Position numbers and translations under genes: made by a program
Source: Gammaproteobacteria bacterium
GTDB lineage: Bacteria; Pseudomonadota; Gammaproteobacteria; Enterobacterales; Permianibacteraceae
Reading direction: 5' to 3'
DNA: 64,000 nt
NCBI GenBank assembly: GCA_016182845.1
Contig: JACPFT010000001.1
Coordinates: 186,001 to 250,000, forward strand
Part shown: piece after piece, positions 33,342 to 46,903 of the stretch
Layout of the letters: each line of letters begins with the position of its first letter
Numbering within the stretch: the first letter of the stretch is position 1
Notes under the pieces: model-generated
Told to the model about the DNA's origin: nothing
The model's database searches: none
Seen by the model: the letters and a program-made list of their open reading frames with translations, nothing else

Positions 33342-34336
33342 CAGGTCCGCCTCCGCGCCCGGCGTCCGGCGAAGCCGGAAAGGTTCAAGAGCCAAAGCGC
33401 CAGTGCCAGCCCCAGGGGCCAGGGATAGAGCGCCAGGGCAGGGCGGAAGGTCTCGCGCTCGCCGGCCACCGGTTCCAGCTCGTCCAGGAGGGCGTAGATG
33501 GCCTCCAGGCGCTCGGTGTCCCGGGCGCGGAAATAGCGGCCGCCGGTGGTCTGGGCGATCTGGCCGAGGATGGCCTCGTCCAGGCCCTCGGAGGGATTGA
33601 CCACCCGTTGGCCGAAGATGGGGTCGTTCATGATGAGCTCGTCGGCGCCCACGCCTATGGTGTAGACGCGCACGCCGGCCTCGGCCGCCAGGCGCGCGGC
33701 CTGGGCCGGGTCCAGCTCGCCGGCGTTGTTGGCGCCGTCGGTGAGGAGGATCAGCACGCGGTTCTGCGCCGGCCTGTCCTTGAGGCGCTTGATGGCCAGG
33801 CCGATGGCGTCGCCGATGGCCGTGCCGTCGCCGGCCAGGCCGATCTCGGCGTCGTTGAGGAAGTACTGCACGGTCTTGCGATCGAAGCTGAGCGGGGTTT
33901 GCAAGTAGGCGCGCAGGCCGAACAGCACCAGGCCGATGCGATCCCCCTCGCGGCGGGCCAGGAAGCGAGTCAGTACCGCCTTGATCATGGTCAGCCGGTC
34001 GGTCTGCTTGCCGCCCAGCTCCATGTCCGGGACGCGCATGGAGCCGGAGATGTCCACGGCGACCAGCAGGTCGCGTCCGCTGGTGGACAGCTCCACGCCC
34101 TCGTCCAGCCATTGGGGACGCGCCGCCGCCAGAACCAGGGCCAGCCAAATCAGCCAGGCCAGGACCTGGCCGTGCCGGGGGGCTAGCGCCGAGGCCGTGC
34201 CGGCGATGACCTTCAGATTGGTGAAGAAGGGTACGCGCAAGGCCTCCTCGCCGCGCTCGTCCTCAAGCCGGCGCAGGCTAAGCAGCCAGGGCAGGGGCAA
34301 GGTGCCCAGGAGCCAGGGCCAGGCGAATTCAAACAT
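33341..34336 (-). CDS. batA: BatA-like VWA-domain membrane protein
   Basis: 331 residues. TM helices lie near 5-20 and 56-74. The VWA domain spans about 88-290 with metal site D95-I-S97-G-S99 and LLTDGANNAGEL. A C-terminal TM helix lies near 305-322. It is inner-membrane bound with the VWA domain exposed. ATG 34336 overlaps the end of the DUF4381 gene by 8 bp; the longer open frame upstream is that gene read out of frame. It belongs to the MoxR-associated Bat operon, in which paired VWA proteins are thought to form a complex with BatD. Confidence 0.93.
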   Translation of the reverse strand: MFEFAWPWLLGTLPLPWLLSLRRLEDERGEEALRVPFFTNLKVIAGTASALAPRHGQVLAWLIWLALVLAAARPQWLDEGVELSTSGRDLLVAVDISGSMRVPDMELGGKQTDRLTMIKAVLTRFLARREGDRIGLVLFGLRAYLQTPLSFDRKTVQYFLNDAEIGLAGDGTAIGDAIGLAIKRLKDRPAQNRVLILLTDGANNAGELDPAQAARLAAEAGVRVYTIGVGADELIMNDPIFGQRVVNPSEGLDEAILGQIAQTTGGRYFRARDTERLEAIYALLDELEPVAGERETFRPALALYPWPLGLALALWLLNLSGFAGRRARRRT

Positions 34337-34823
34337 GGCGGGCTGCCTCCCGGCGCGTGTGCCGCAGCCACTGGCGAACGAGGGTGAGCAGGGCGGGTGC
34401 ATCCCATTCCAGGTCCGGACGGTAGGGCGCTTCCACCAGGTAGCGGCCTGGCCCCTCGGCGAAGCGCCCGGCGCCGCCTTGAGCGTCCAGGAAGGCCAGC
34501 CAATCCTCGCCGGTGAGGCCGGCCACGATCGGGTCCCGGTGATAGGCGAGGGCGGTGCGGCGCAGCAAGACCGACAGCTCGCTGGCCAGGGCGCGGCGGT
34601 CCCCGCAGCTCGCATAGCGGGCCTCGATGGCGGCCAGCTCCTTCAAGGCCTGGTTGGCGGCCAGCCGCCCTCGGCGGCGCCGCCACAGCCAGCGCAATGC
34701 CACGGCCGATAGGGCCAGGACCAGCAGGCCCAGCAGCCACCAGCCCGGCGCAGGAGGCCAGGCGGAGACGGGCGGCGGCAGCTGGATGTCGCGCAACTGG
34801 CTCAAGGTCTCGGCGCCGTTCAT
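34329..34823 (-). CDS. DUF4381 single-pass membrane protein
   Basis: 164 residues. A short N-terminal segment (LSQLRDIQLPPPVSAWPPAP) precedes one membrane helix at about 27-47. A helical cytoplasmic domain with LLRRTALAYHRDPIVAGLTG and WLAFLDAQGG is characteristic of the family. It overlaps the DUF58 gene by 4 bp and batA by 8 bp. DUF4381 occupies this position in many MoxR-Bat operons, and its function is unknown. Confidence 0.88.
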   Translation of the reverse strand: MNGAETLSQLRDIQLPPPVSAWPPAPGWWLLGLLVLALSAVALRWLWRRRRGRLAANQALKELAAIEARYASCGDRRALASELSVLLRRTALAYHRDPIVAGLTGEDWLAFLDAQGGAGRFAEGPGRYLVEAPYRPDLEWDAPALLTLVRQWLRHTRREAARHV

Positions 34824-35803
34824 GCTAGGCGTCCTTGGCGGCGCAGGATCTCGGCGATGGCGCCGGCCAGCTCCTGCTCGGTGCCCAGTTCTGCGTAGGC
34901 GATACCCCGGGACACGCAAAAATCGCGCACGCCCTGGCGATGTTCTGTCCACAGGGCATCGTAGCGGGCGCAGAGCGCGCGGTCCCCGGTGTCGATGCGC
35001 AGGGTGTCCACGCCGTCGCAGAAACCGTAGCGCCCGCCGGGCGGCAGATGGCGCTCCAGGGGGTCGCTGATCAAGATGACCTGGACGTCGGCATGGCGGG
35101 CCAGCTCGCCCAGCTCCAGGCGCTCGGGAGAGTCGAAGGCCAGGAAATCGCTCAGCACATAGACCAGGCTGCCGGGGCGCATGATCTTGCGCAGCCGGCG
35201 CAGGGCCATGAGCAAGACATTTTCGCGGGTCAGGGTCTGGGCGGAAAACAGGAAGGGCAGGCGGGCATTGTGCCGCTCGCAGAGCTGGCGCATGAGGCCC
35301 ATGACCGCGCGGCGGCTCTGGGCCGGCTTGAGCTCCAGGTGATCGTGGCTGCCGAACAAGAGGGCGCCGACCCGATGCCCCGCGGCTAGGGCCGCCCAGC
35401 TCAGGCAGGCGGCGGCGCGGGCGGCGGTCACGCTCTTCAAGGCCCGACGCGTACCGAAGTACAGGCTGTCGCTGTGATCGACGACCAGGTGCACCGGCCG
35501 TTCCCGTTCTTCCCGGTACAGCTTGGTGTGGGCGCGGCCGGTGCGCGCCGTGACCCGCCAATCGATGGCGCGCACGTCGTCGCCTTCCTGGTAGGGCCGC
35601 ACCTCGTCGAAGTCCATGCCCCGGCCCTTGAAGGGCGAGACATGGCCGCCGCTCAAGGCACCGGCGGCGCGGCGCGGCGCGGGCAGGCGGATGGGACCCA
35701 GGCGGGATTTGAACGCCAGGAGCTCGTCCAGGCGCAGGTGGATGCCGTCCCCCGGCTCTGTGCCGGCGGCCGAGGATTCATGGGCGGATTTTCGCCAGAG
35801 CAC
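34820..35803 (-). CDS. DUF58 domain protein of the MoxR-Bat operon
   Basis: 327 residues starting at a GTG with CTAGGAG nine bases upstream. The DUF58 signature is present (GRGMDFDEVRPYQEGDD, VRAIDWRVTARTG), followed by a VWA-like fold (VVDHSDSLYFGTRR, YVLSDFLAFDS). No membrane segment is obvious, consistent with a cytoplasmic adaptor between MoxR and the membrane VWA proteins. 17 bp separate it from moxR. Confidence 0.92.
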   Translation of the reverse strand: MLWRKSAHESSAAGTEPGDGIHLRLDELLAFKSRLGPIRLPAPRRAAGALSGGHVSPFKGRGMDFDEVRPYQEGDDVRAIDWRVTARTGRAHTKLYREERERPVHLVVDHSDSLYFGTRRALKSVTAARAAACLSWAALAAGHRVGALLFGSHDHLELKPAQSRRAVMGLMRQLCERHNARLPFLFSAQTLTRENVLLMALRRLRKIMRPGSLVYVLSDFLAFDSPERLELGELARHADVQVILISDPLERHLPPGGRYGFCDGVDTLRIDTGDRALCARYDALWTEHRQGVRDFCVSRGIAYAELGTEQELAGAIAEILRRQGRLA

Positions 35804-35820
35804 AGCCGATGCTCCTAGGC

Positions 35821-36816
35821 CTAGGGAACCGGAACCAGGTCCAGCAGCCGGCCGATCACGGCATCGCCGTCCACGCCGTCGGCTTCTGCCTCGTAGCGCA
35901 GCAGGAGGCGGTGGCGCAGCACCGGGTAGGCGACTTTCTGGATGTCGTCGGGCAGGACATAGCCGCGCTCGTTGAGCCAGGCCTCGGCGCGGGCCGCCCG
36001 ATCCAGGGCGATGGTGGCGCGCGGGCTGGCGCCGTAGTCCAGCCAGCGGGCCAGGTTCGCGTCGTAATGGGCCGGCTGGCGCGTGGCGACGACCAGCTGG
36101 ACGATGTATTCCTCCAGCTCTGGGCTCATGAACAGGCCGAGGATCTCCTGGCGCGCGGCGAGCAGGCTGCCCTGACTCAAGGGCGCGAAGGCTTGGTCGC
36201 CGACCGGAGCGCTCTTCGCTTCCTCCCGGGTCAGGCGCAGGATGGCCAGCTCGTGCGCCGCGTCCGGATAGTCCACCTTGACGTGCAGCAGGAAGCGGTC
36301 CAGCTGGGCCTCGGGCAGGGGGTAGGTGCCCTCCTGCTCGATGGGGTTCTGGGTCGCCATCACCAGGAACAGGGCCGGCAGCGGGTAGGTGGCGCGGCCC
36401 ACGGTGATCTGGCGCTCGGCCATGGCTTCCAGGAGGGCGGATTGCACCTTCGCCGGGGCGCGGTTGATCTCGTCGGCCAGGATCAGGTTGTGGAAGATGG
36501 GGCCGGGCTGGAACTCGAAGCCGCCGGTCTGGGGCCGGAAGATGTCCGTGCCGGTCAGGTCGGCGGGCAGCAGATCCGGCGTGAACTGGATGCGGTGAAA
36601 AGCCCCCTCGACGGCCTCGGACAACTCCTTGATGGCGCGGGTCTTGGCGAGGCCGGGTGCGCCCTCGACCAACAGATGTCCGTCCGCCAGGACCGCGATG
36701 AGCAACTGGCGCACCAGCGACTCCTGGCCCAGGATGCGCCGGTTCAAATGGCGTTCCAGGCGCAGGAGCTCGTCGCGCAGGGCATTATGGTTGTTGCTGG
36801 GGGCGGCGATGTTCAT
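35821..36816 (-). CDS. moxR: MoxR-family AAA+ ATPase
   Basis: 331 residues. Walker A is GAPGLAKT, Walker B LILADEINRAP, sensor 1 MATQNP, and the arginine-finger/insert region EQEGTYPLPEAQLDRF. A C-terminal lid follows (RATIALDRAARAEAWL). MoxR proteins act as chaperone-like ATPases that mature metal or cofactor-containing complexes with VWA partners. First gene of an operon of at least six genes, possibly seven. Its ribosome-binding site is weak. Confidence 0.95.
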   Translation of the reverse strand: MNIAAPSNNHNALRDELLRLERHLNRRILGQESLVRQLLIAVLADGHLLVEGAPGLAKTRAIKELSEAVEGAFHRIQFTPDLLPADLTGTDIFRPQTGGFEFQPGPIFHNLILADEINRAPAKVQSALLEAMAERQITVGRATYPLPALFLVMATQNPIEQEGTYPLPEAQLDRFLLHVKVDYPDAAHELAILRLTREEAKSAPVGDQAFAPLSQGSLLAARQEILGLFMSPELEEYIVQLVVATRQPAHYDANLARWLDYGASPRATIALDRAARAEAWLNERGYVLPDDIQKVAYPVLRHRLLLRYEAEADGVDGDAVIGRLLDLVPVP

Positions 36817-37068
36817 TGGGCGATGCTCTTGGACTTAAGGCGTCTATGCTTACGAAACTCGAAAACTGCGGGGGCACCCGATCAGGGCGCTATTTATACC
36901 GCCAAGCGCGGTCGGCTTGTAGGGGCTAAGTGCACTTCCTGGGAAAAAACTGACTGAAAAACAAGGCTGATCACGGCTTAAAACAAGTGTTTGAAAGTTT
37001 TTCGGCAAGCATTACAATCGAGCAATCAAGGTCAGACCAGTTCGGCTGACAGCGCAAGGAGATCCTGT

Positions 37069-38376
37069 ATGAACGCCAGTCGCAGCAAACCGGCCAAGGG
37101 CGAGCGCATCGCCATCGTCGCCGGCTTGCGTACCCCCTTCGCGAAGCAATTGACCCATTACCGGGGCTTGAGTTCCATCGATCTGGGCAAGCTGGTGGTC
37201 ACCGAGCTCCTGGCGCGCCTGGAGCTGGATCCCAAGCTCATCGAACGCATCGTCTACGGCCAGGTCCTGGCCCTGCCGGAAGCGCCGAACATCGCCCGCG
37301 AGATCGTCCTGGGCACCGGCATGAGCGTCACCACCGACGCCTATTCCGTGTCCCGCGCCTGCGCGACTTCCTTCCAGGCCGTGGTCTCGGTGGCCGAGTC
37401 CATCATGGCCGGCGACATCAGTATAGGCCTGGCCGGCGGCGCCGATTCCTCCTCGGTCGTGCCCATCCAGGCATCGCGCAAGCTGGCCGACACCCTGGTG
37501 CTGCTGCAAAAGGCCAAGACCCTGCCGGACCGCCTCAAGCTCCTGGCCACTCTGCGTCCCGGCGATCTGGTGCCGGTGCCACCGGCGGTCAAGGACTATT
37601 CTACCGGCCTATCCATGGGCGACTGCGCCGAGCAGATGGCCCGCGACTGGGGCATCGCCCGCAGCGATCAGGATGCCTTGGCCCATCGCTCCCATAGCTA
37701 TGCCGCGAAGGCCTGGGCCGAGGGCAAGCTCAACGATGAAGTCATGGTCGCCCATGTGCCGCCCTTCCGCGCGCCCATGCACCAGGACAATGTGGTGCGC
37801 ACCGACTCGACCCAGGAGGCCTATGCCAAGCTGCGTCCGGCCTTCGATCGGGTGCACGGCACGGTGACCGCCGGCAATGCCTCGCCGCTCACCGACGGTG
37901 CCTCGGCCGTCTTGATGATGCGCGAGGACCAGGCCAAGGCCATGGGCTATGAGCCCCTGGGCTATATCAAGTCCTATGCCTTCACCGCCAACCGCGCCGA
38001 GGTGGACGGCCTGATCGGCCCGACCTACGCCACCGCCAAGGCCCTGGACAAGGCCGGTCTCGCGCTCTCGGACCTGACTCTGGTGGACATGCACGAAGCC
38101 TTCGCCGCCCAGACCCTGACCAACTTGAAGGCCTTCGCCTCCAAGCAGTTCGCCACCGAGCGCCTGGGCCGCAGCGAGGCCATCGGCGAGGTGGACATGG
38201 ACAAGTTCAATGTCCTGGGCGGCTCCATCGCCTACGGCCACCCCTTCGCGGCCACCGGCGGCCGCATGATCACCCAGGTCTGCCGCGAGCTGAAGCGCCG
38301 CGGCGGCGGCCTGGGGCTGACCACGGCCTGCGCCGCCGGCGGCATAGGCGTGGCGATGATTCTGGAAGTCGATTAA
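37069..38376 (+). CDS. fadI: Acetyl-CoA C-acyltransferase FadI (3-ketoacyl-CoA thiolase)
   Basis: 435 residues. This thiolase cleaves 3-ketoacyl-CoA in the last beta-oxidation step. The acylated Cys sits in [10 protein letters not shown], the His residues in MHEAFAAQ and [10 protein letters not shown], and the second Cys in [10 protein letters not shown]. Length and the [20 protein letters not shown] opening match FadI rather than FadA. ATG 37069 follows AAGGAG by seven bases, so the upstream in-frame ATG at 36991 is not used. It is followed by fadJ after a repeat-containing gap of 115 bp. Confidence 0.95.
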   Translation: MNASRSKPAKGERIAIVAGLRTPFAKQLTHYRGLSSIDLGKLVVTELLARLELDPKLIERIVYGQVLALPEAPNIAREIVLGTGMSVTTDAYSVSRACATSFQAVVSVAESIMAGDISIGLAGGADSSSVVPIQASRKLADTLVLLQKAKTLPDRLKLLATLRPGDLVPVPPAVKDYSTGLSMGDCAEQMARDWGIARSDQDALAHRSHSYAAKAWAEGKLNDEVMVAHVPPFRAPMHQDNVVRTDSTQEAYAKLRPAFDRVHGTVTAGNASPLTDGASAVLMMREDQAKAMGYEPLGYIKSYAFTANRAEVDGLIGPTYATAKALDKAGLALSDLTLVDMHEAFAAQTLTNLKAFASKQFATERLGRSEAIGEVDMDKFNVLGGSIAYGHPFAATGGRMITQVCRELKRRGGGLGLTTACAAGGIGVAMILEVD

Positions 38377-38386
38377 GCCTCGCTTG

Positions 38387-38469
38387 AAAACCGTTCGCCC
38401 TTCGACAGGCTCAGGACGAACGGTTTTTCAAGGAACATCCCGTTCGTGCTGAGCCCGTCGAAGCACGAA
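38387..38469. repeat. Two hairpins from a dispersed repeat between fadI and fadJ
   Basis: AAAACCGTTCG (38387-38397) pairs with CGAACGGTTTT (38417-38427), which is followed by one more T. The loop contains CCTTCGACAGGCTCAGGA. TTCGTGCT (38443-38450) pairs with AGCACGAA (38462-38469). Related motifs occur at about 122-138 and 40999-41018. The first hairpin resembles a terminator, and the second ends 12 bases before the fadJ ribosome-binding site. Confidence 0.75.
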
Positions 38470-38491
38470 ACCGAGGTTTCAGGAGAAACCC

Positions 38492-40663
38492 ATGACTAGC
38501 GAAGCGAAGACCTTTTCTCTGTCCGTCCGCGAGGACGGCATCGCCCTCGTCACGATCGATGTGGCCGGCGAGGCCATGAACACCCTGAAAGCCGAGTTCG
38601 GCGCCGAAATCGGCGAGCTCTTTGCCGCCATTCGCGCTGACAAGGCCATCAAGGGCGTGGTGCTCATTTCCGGCAAGCCCGACAACTTCGTGGCCGGCGC
38701 CGATATCAATATGCTCAAGGCCTGTAAGACGGCGGAAGGCGCGGAGCAGCTGTCGCGCATGGGCCATGCCACCATGGCCGAGCTCGGCAAGCTGGGCGTG
38801 CCCGTGGTCGCCGCCATCCACGGTCCGGCCTTAGGCGGCGGCCTGGAGCTGGCCCTGGCCTGCCATGCCCGCGTGTGCACCGACGACGCCAAGACCGTGC
38901 TCGGCCTGCCGGAAGTGCAGCTGGGCCTCCTGCCCGGTTCCGGCGGTACCCAGCGCCTGCCGCGCCTGGTGGGCATCGCCGCTGCACTGGACATGATGCT
39001 GACCGGTAAGCAGCTGCGCGCCAAACAGGCCAAGAAGATCGGCCTTGTCGACGAAGTCGTGCCCAAGTCCATCCTCCTGGAAGCCGCCGTCAAGAAGGCC
39101 AAGTACCTCGCCGGCAAGAATCTGGACGACGTCCATCCCAAGCCCGGCATCCTGTCCCAGCTCACCTCCATTCCGGGCATCACCAAGCTCGCCCTGGAGG
39201 AGAATGCCTACGGCCGCAAGATCCTCTGGGAACAGGCGCGCAAGAAGCTCCTGGCCAAGACCCGGGGCAACTACCCGGCGCCGGAACGCATCGTCGATGC
39301 CGTGGAAGCCGGCATCGAGCAGGGCGCCGCCGCCGGCTACGAGGCCGAGGCCAAGGGTTTCGGCCAGCTCGTGGTCAGCCCCCAGGCCGCCCAGCTGATG
39401 AATATCTTCTTCGCCACCACCGAGATGAAGAAGGACCGCATGGTCGCCGCCGAGCCGCGTGCCCTGCACAAGATCGGCGTCCTCGGCGGCGGCCTGATGG
39501 GCGCCGGCATCGCCTACGTCACCATCGACAAGGCCAAGCTGCCGGTGCGCCTCAAGGACGCCAACGACAAGGGCGTCAACCACGGCCTGGGCTATAGCTG
39601 GAAGCTCATCAACGAGCGCGTCAAGCGCCGCCACATGACCAAGACCGAGGCCAGTGCGCGCCTGTCCCAACTGACCGGCACCACCGATTTTTCCGGCTTC
39701 AAGGGTTGCGACATGGTCGTGGAGGCCGTGTTCGAGGATCTCAAGCTCAAGCACCAGATGGTCGCCGACATCGAACGCGAATGCGGTCCAGACACCATCT
39801 TCGCCACCAATACCAGCTCCCTGCCCATCGCCAGCATCGCCGAGGCCTCGGCCAAGCCGGAGAACGTCATCGGCCTGCATTATTTCTCGCCGGTGGACAA
39901 GATGCCCCTGCTGGAAATCATCAAGACCGACAAGACCGCCCCCGAGGTCATCGCCACCGGCGTCGAGTTCGGCAAGAAGCAGGGAAAGACCGTCATCGTC
40001 GTCAACGACGGCGCCGGTTTCTACGTGAACCGCATCCTGGCGCCATACATGAACGAGGCGGGCCGCATCCTCGTCGAGGGCGTGCGCGTCGAGCAGATCG
40101 ACAAGTCCCTGCTGGACTTCGGCTTCCCGGTCGGCCCCATCACCCTCTTGGACGAAGTGGGCATCGACGTCGCCACCAAGGTCGGCCCCATCCTGGAAAA
40201 GGCCTTCGGCGAGCGCATGGCCGCGCCGGCCGCCTTCGCCCGCCTCTTGGACGACGACCGCAAGGGCAAGAAGAACGGCAAGGGCTTCTACGTCTACGGT
40301 CCCAAGGTCAAGAAGGGCGCCAAGGACGTGGACGAGTCGGTATATTCGGTCTTGGGCATCAAGCCGGGCCTGGCCATGGACAAGGCCGTGCTCGCCGAGC
40401 GCTGCGTCCTGCTCATGGTCAACGAGGCGGCACGCTGCCTGGACGAGGGCATCATCGCCTCGGCCCGGGACGGCGACATCGGCGCCATCTTCGGCATCGG
40501 CTTCCCCCCCTTCCTGGGCGGCCCCTTCCGCTATGCCGACAGCCTCGGCCTGCCGGCCCTGGTGGACAAGCTGGAGACCTATGCCGCGAAACTGGGTGAG
40601 CGCTTCCAGCCGGCGGAGCTGCTCAAGCGCATGGCGGCGGAAAATCGCCGCTTCTATGGGTGA
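38492..40663 (+). CDS. fadJ: Fatty-acid oxidation complex alpha subunit FadJ
   Basis: 723 residues, a bifunctional enzyme. The N-terminal crotonase half has the oxyanion loop VAGADINML, with catalytic Glu residues near GGGLELALAC and GLPEVQLGLLPGSGGTQ. The C-terminal L-3-hydroxyacyl-CoA dehydrogenase half has the NAD loop VLGGGLMGAGIAY and the HYFSPVDKMPLLEII catalytic His segment. Its hydration and oxidation products feed the FadI thiolase encoded just upstream. ATG 38492 follows CAGGAGAAACCC. A decayed copy of the last 35 or so codons lies near 46904-47008. Confidence 0.95.
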   Translation: MTSEAKTFSLSVREDGIALVTIDVAGEAMNTLKAEFGAEIGELFAAIRADKAIKGVVLISGKPDNFVAGADINMLKACKTAEGAEQLSRMGHATMAELGKLGVPVVAAIHGPALGGGLELALACHARVCTDDAKTVLGLPEVQLGLLPGSGGTQRLPRLVGIAAALDMMLTGKQLRAKQAKKIGLVDEVVPKSILLEAAVKKAKYLAGKNLDDVHPKPGILSQLTSIPGITKLALEENAYGRKILWEQARKKLLAKTRGNYPAPERIVDAVEAGIEQGAAAGYEAEAKGFGQLVVSPQAAQLMNIFFATTEMKKDRMVAAEPRALHKIGVLGGGLMGAGIAYVTIDKAKLPVRLKDANDKGVNHGLGYSWKLINERVKRRHMTKTEASARLSQLTGTTDFSGFKGCDMVVEAVFEDLKLKHQMVADIERECGPDTIFATNTSSLPIASIAEASAKPENVIGLHYFSPVDKMPLLEIIKTDKTAPEVIATGVEFGKKQGKTVIVVNDGAGFYVNRILAPYMNEAGRILVEGVRVEQIDKSLLDFGFPVGPITLLDEVGIDVATKVGPILEKAFGERMAAPAAFARLLDDDRKGKKNGKGFYVYGPKVKKGAKDVDESVYSVLGIKPGLAMDKAVLAERCVLLMVNEAARCLDEGIIASARDGDIGAIFGIGFPPFLGGPFRYADSLGLPALVDKLETYAAKLGERFQPAELLKRMAAENRRFYG

Positions 40664-41246
40664 ACGAGCCGGTTATGGGGGGCGGCGGTTGCGCGGTAAG
40701 CGTGCCGCCGCCCTTCGCAAAGACCGCTGCGCGAATGGTTCACGGCGAAAAACGGGGCCCAGGCCAGATAACAAAGGGCCAGAGCATACTTTGCCATCTA
40801 GTGAGAGGAAGAGTGCTTCGATACGCGCCCAAAGGGCGCTATTCAGCACTAGCGGTTATTTTTTGCACCGTTCGCCCTGAGTAGCCCGTTTTAGCGGGCG
40901 TATCGAAGGGCTCCTTGGCGTTGTTCAGAGAAGTATGCTCCGGCCCTGCCAGATAACAGCCATGGCGCCAAGCCGTGCCCTTAAGCAGAAAATGCCCGTT
41001 CGTCCTGAGCCCGTCGTCGGATGAATGGACTTTCCTCGCCCTCGGAACCCTGCCGTCGATGCGCCGACAGGGTGCGCCACGAATGCTCACCGGCTTATCT
41101 GTGCGTCGTTCAATAAGCGCTTGACAGGCGCCAGGGCGTCGAGTCTACTCGCATCGTTTCGTCCAGCCTGGCGACAAACGTCGCCGCCAGAGGAAGCCGT
41201 CAGATCCCGACTCAGGCCACTGGATCCATAACCAACAACAGACAGG
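40664..41246. other. Repeat-rich intergenic region upstream of the RHS gene
   Basis: 583 bp without a credible gene. It holds a CTTCGATACGC...GCGTATCGAAG inverted pair (near 40817 and 40898), another CGTTCGTCCTGAGCCCGTCG copy near 40999, and a good promoter at 41121-41149. Confidence 0.6.
41121..41149 (+). promoter_or_regulatory. Sigma-70 promoter upstream of the RHS gene
   Basis: A perfect TTGACA, a 17-bp spacer, and TCTACT (four of six matches) lie about 98 bp upstream of the first RHS ATG. Confidence 0.55.
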
Positions 41247-45409
<4,163 letters not shown>

Positions 45410-45410
<1 letters not shown>

Positions 45411-45877
45411 TGAATGGTGAATCAATACCCCCGCCAGTTCAAGTTGCCGACTTGCTACCAATTCGAGTCAACTCAGCTCAACAGTACTGGGGGAGCTTTG
45501 TTCGAGTTGACGGAGTCTCTTCGGCAGGCGACCAAGTTCATTTAAGAGTGTATTTGTGTGATTGGCAATTATTCCAACGTGGACAGCTTGTTGCCAGTTC
45601 AAATGCCGATATTTCGAATAACAAGATTGGCCTCAACTCGCTCGCAGGGGTGCTCATAGAAAAAATTGCTATACCGGATAAAGCTCATGTCAAATTGACA
45701 TGTTCCGAAGGTGTAGTATTGCAACTGGATGCAAATTTTTACGAGTATGATGAAGGTGATATCTTGCTCTACTTTTATTTGCCATCACGAAGCATCAGTT
45801 ACAATCCGACTTCCGGTTTTTTGAGTGAAATAGAAGGCATAGAGAAGATCGATGGGGCAAGTGACATTGATCCTTAG
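45410..45877 (+). CDS. Probable immunity protein of the RHS toxin
   Basis: 155 residues from ATG 45410, which overlaps the RHS stop as TAATG, so translation is coupled. No family is recognised. The sequence looks beta-rich and soluble with several aromatic strands (VHLRVYLCDWQLFQRGQ, DILLYFYLPSRSISYN). It is visibly AT-richer than the flanking genome, like the toxin tip, which suggests the two moved together. The immunity role is inferred only from position and pairing. Confidence 0.7.
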
Positions 45878-45891
45878 TTGAAAGCCCCACC

Positions 45892-45922
45892 ACCGCCCGG
45901 CCCTGCCGGGCGGTTCTATTTT
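45892..45922 (+). terminator. Terminator after the RHS/immunity pair
   Basis: ACCGCCCGG-CCCTG-CCGGGCGGT followed by TCTATTTT, 15 bp after the immunity gene stop. Confidence 0.85.
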
Positions 45923-45931
45923 GATGCGCTG

Positions 45932-45970
45932 AAAACGAAGAAGGCCGGATCACCCGGCCTTCTTCGTTTT
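45932..45970. terminator. Strong bidirectional hairpin with A- and T-runs
   Basis: AAAACGAAGAAGGCCGG and its exact complement form a 17-bp stem around ATCAC. A-rich left and T-rich right ends allow termination on both strands. Confidence 0.85.
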
Positions 45971-46190
45971 ATCGGTGTAGCGCTTGGCGTCGTGCATCTG
46001 CAGAATGCCGTCGAGCAGGGTGATCACCGCTGAAAAACCATCCCCAAAGCCCTGACCACATGGGGGAGTTCGGGGGCGTGCTCGCAACTCCCCCTTCCCC
46101 TCTGACCGAGTAGACCTCACCCAACCACGGCTCTGACCAGCCGGGAATTTTTATCGTTTGCCCTTAGCCGCTTTCGGTATTCGCCTGCGG
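45971..46190. other. Gene-free stretch with a possible decayed coding end
   Basis: No intact gene. On the minus strand a frame ending at the TGA 45952-45950 reads GFSAVITLLDGILQMHDAKR then YTDKTKKAG. It has no start or ribosome-binding site and could be the 3' end of a lost gene. It is not recognised. Confidence 0.3.
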
Positions 46191-46703
46191 TTAGCTGGCA
46201 TTCAGGGCTTCGTTCACTTCATTAAGTATATTGTCAAGGGTCTTTTCACCGTAGCCGACATGGACTCGTTTGATGATTCCGTTTCGATCGACGATGACAA
46301 GATGAGGAATGCCCTTCCGGCCATAGAGGTGCGAACTTTGGCCTGCTGCGTCATGGGTTAACAGTAACGTCAGACTCGACAATTGCCGTGCAAAACGAAG
46401 AAATTCACGTCGCTTTTCGATATTGACCGCAACAATCTGTAGTCGATCCGAACCTGCCGCCTTCTGCAGCGCTTCCAGTACAGGGAGTTCTTTTAGGCAG
46501 TAACCGCACCAGGATGCCCAGAACGTGACGATCAGCACTTTACCCTTGAATTCGGAAGCGGAAACTTGATCGCCATCGGAATTAATGCCGATGTCTTGCG
46601 GGGCGAGGTCTCCAGCTTGTGGTTGAGCGCCCGCAGCCGAAACCATGGCGAGTAAAACAAGTGGCATGATGAGAAAATAGCGGAACAGTCCTCGTGTCAT
46701 CAT
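46191..46703 (-). CDS. TlpA/ResA-like periplasmic thioredoxin
   Basis: 170 residues. A signal peptide (FLIMPLVLLAMVSAAGA) precedes a thioredoxin-fold domain with the redox motif WCGYC in VTFWASWCGYCLKELP, and the cis-Pro region GIPHLVIVDRNG. The family reduces or exchanges disulfides in the periplasm, for example during cytochrome c maturation. It is AT-richer than the genome average and sits alone between the RHS island and a fadJ remnant, so transfer is possible. It has no cytochrome-maturation neighbours. ATG 46703 or the adjacent ATG may be used. Confidence 0.88.
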   Translation of the reverse strand: MMTRGLFRYFLIMPLVLLAMVSAAGAQPQAGDLAPQDIGINSDGDQVSASEFKGKVLIVTFWASWCGYCLKELPVLEALQKAAGSDRLQIVAVNIEKRREFLRFARQLSSLTLLLTHDAAGQSSHLYGRKGIPHLVIVDRNGIIKRVHVGYGEKTLDNILNEVNEALNAS

Positions 46704-46903
46704 AATTATCAGTCCGTGTCGGGTGGAATATAGGGGCTTGCGAGTTATCCGTGGTCAGTCTCGGTGGTTTGACATGGACAGGCAGCGTCGGCATCCTCGA
46801 TTTTCACCCAACAGCCTACCCGACCGGAGCTCTCCGGCCAAGCGTAGAGGTTCTGATGGGCGAACTGTCCAATGGCGCGTTTCTGGAAGCAGTCTTATTA
46901 ACC

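Noticed and set aside
33342-34148. N-terminal extension of the batB frame to 34148
   Set aside because: It is the batA sequence read in another frame. The batB start overlapping the batA stop at 33341 gives the proper protein.
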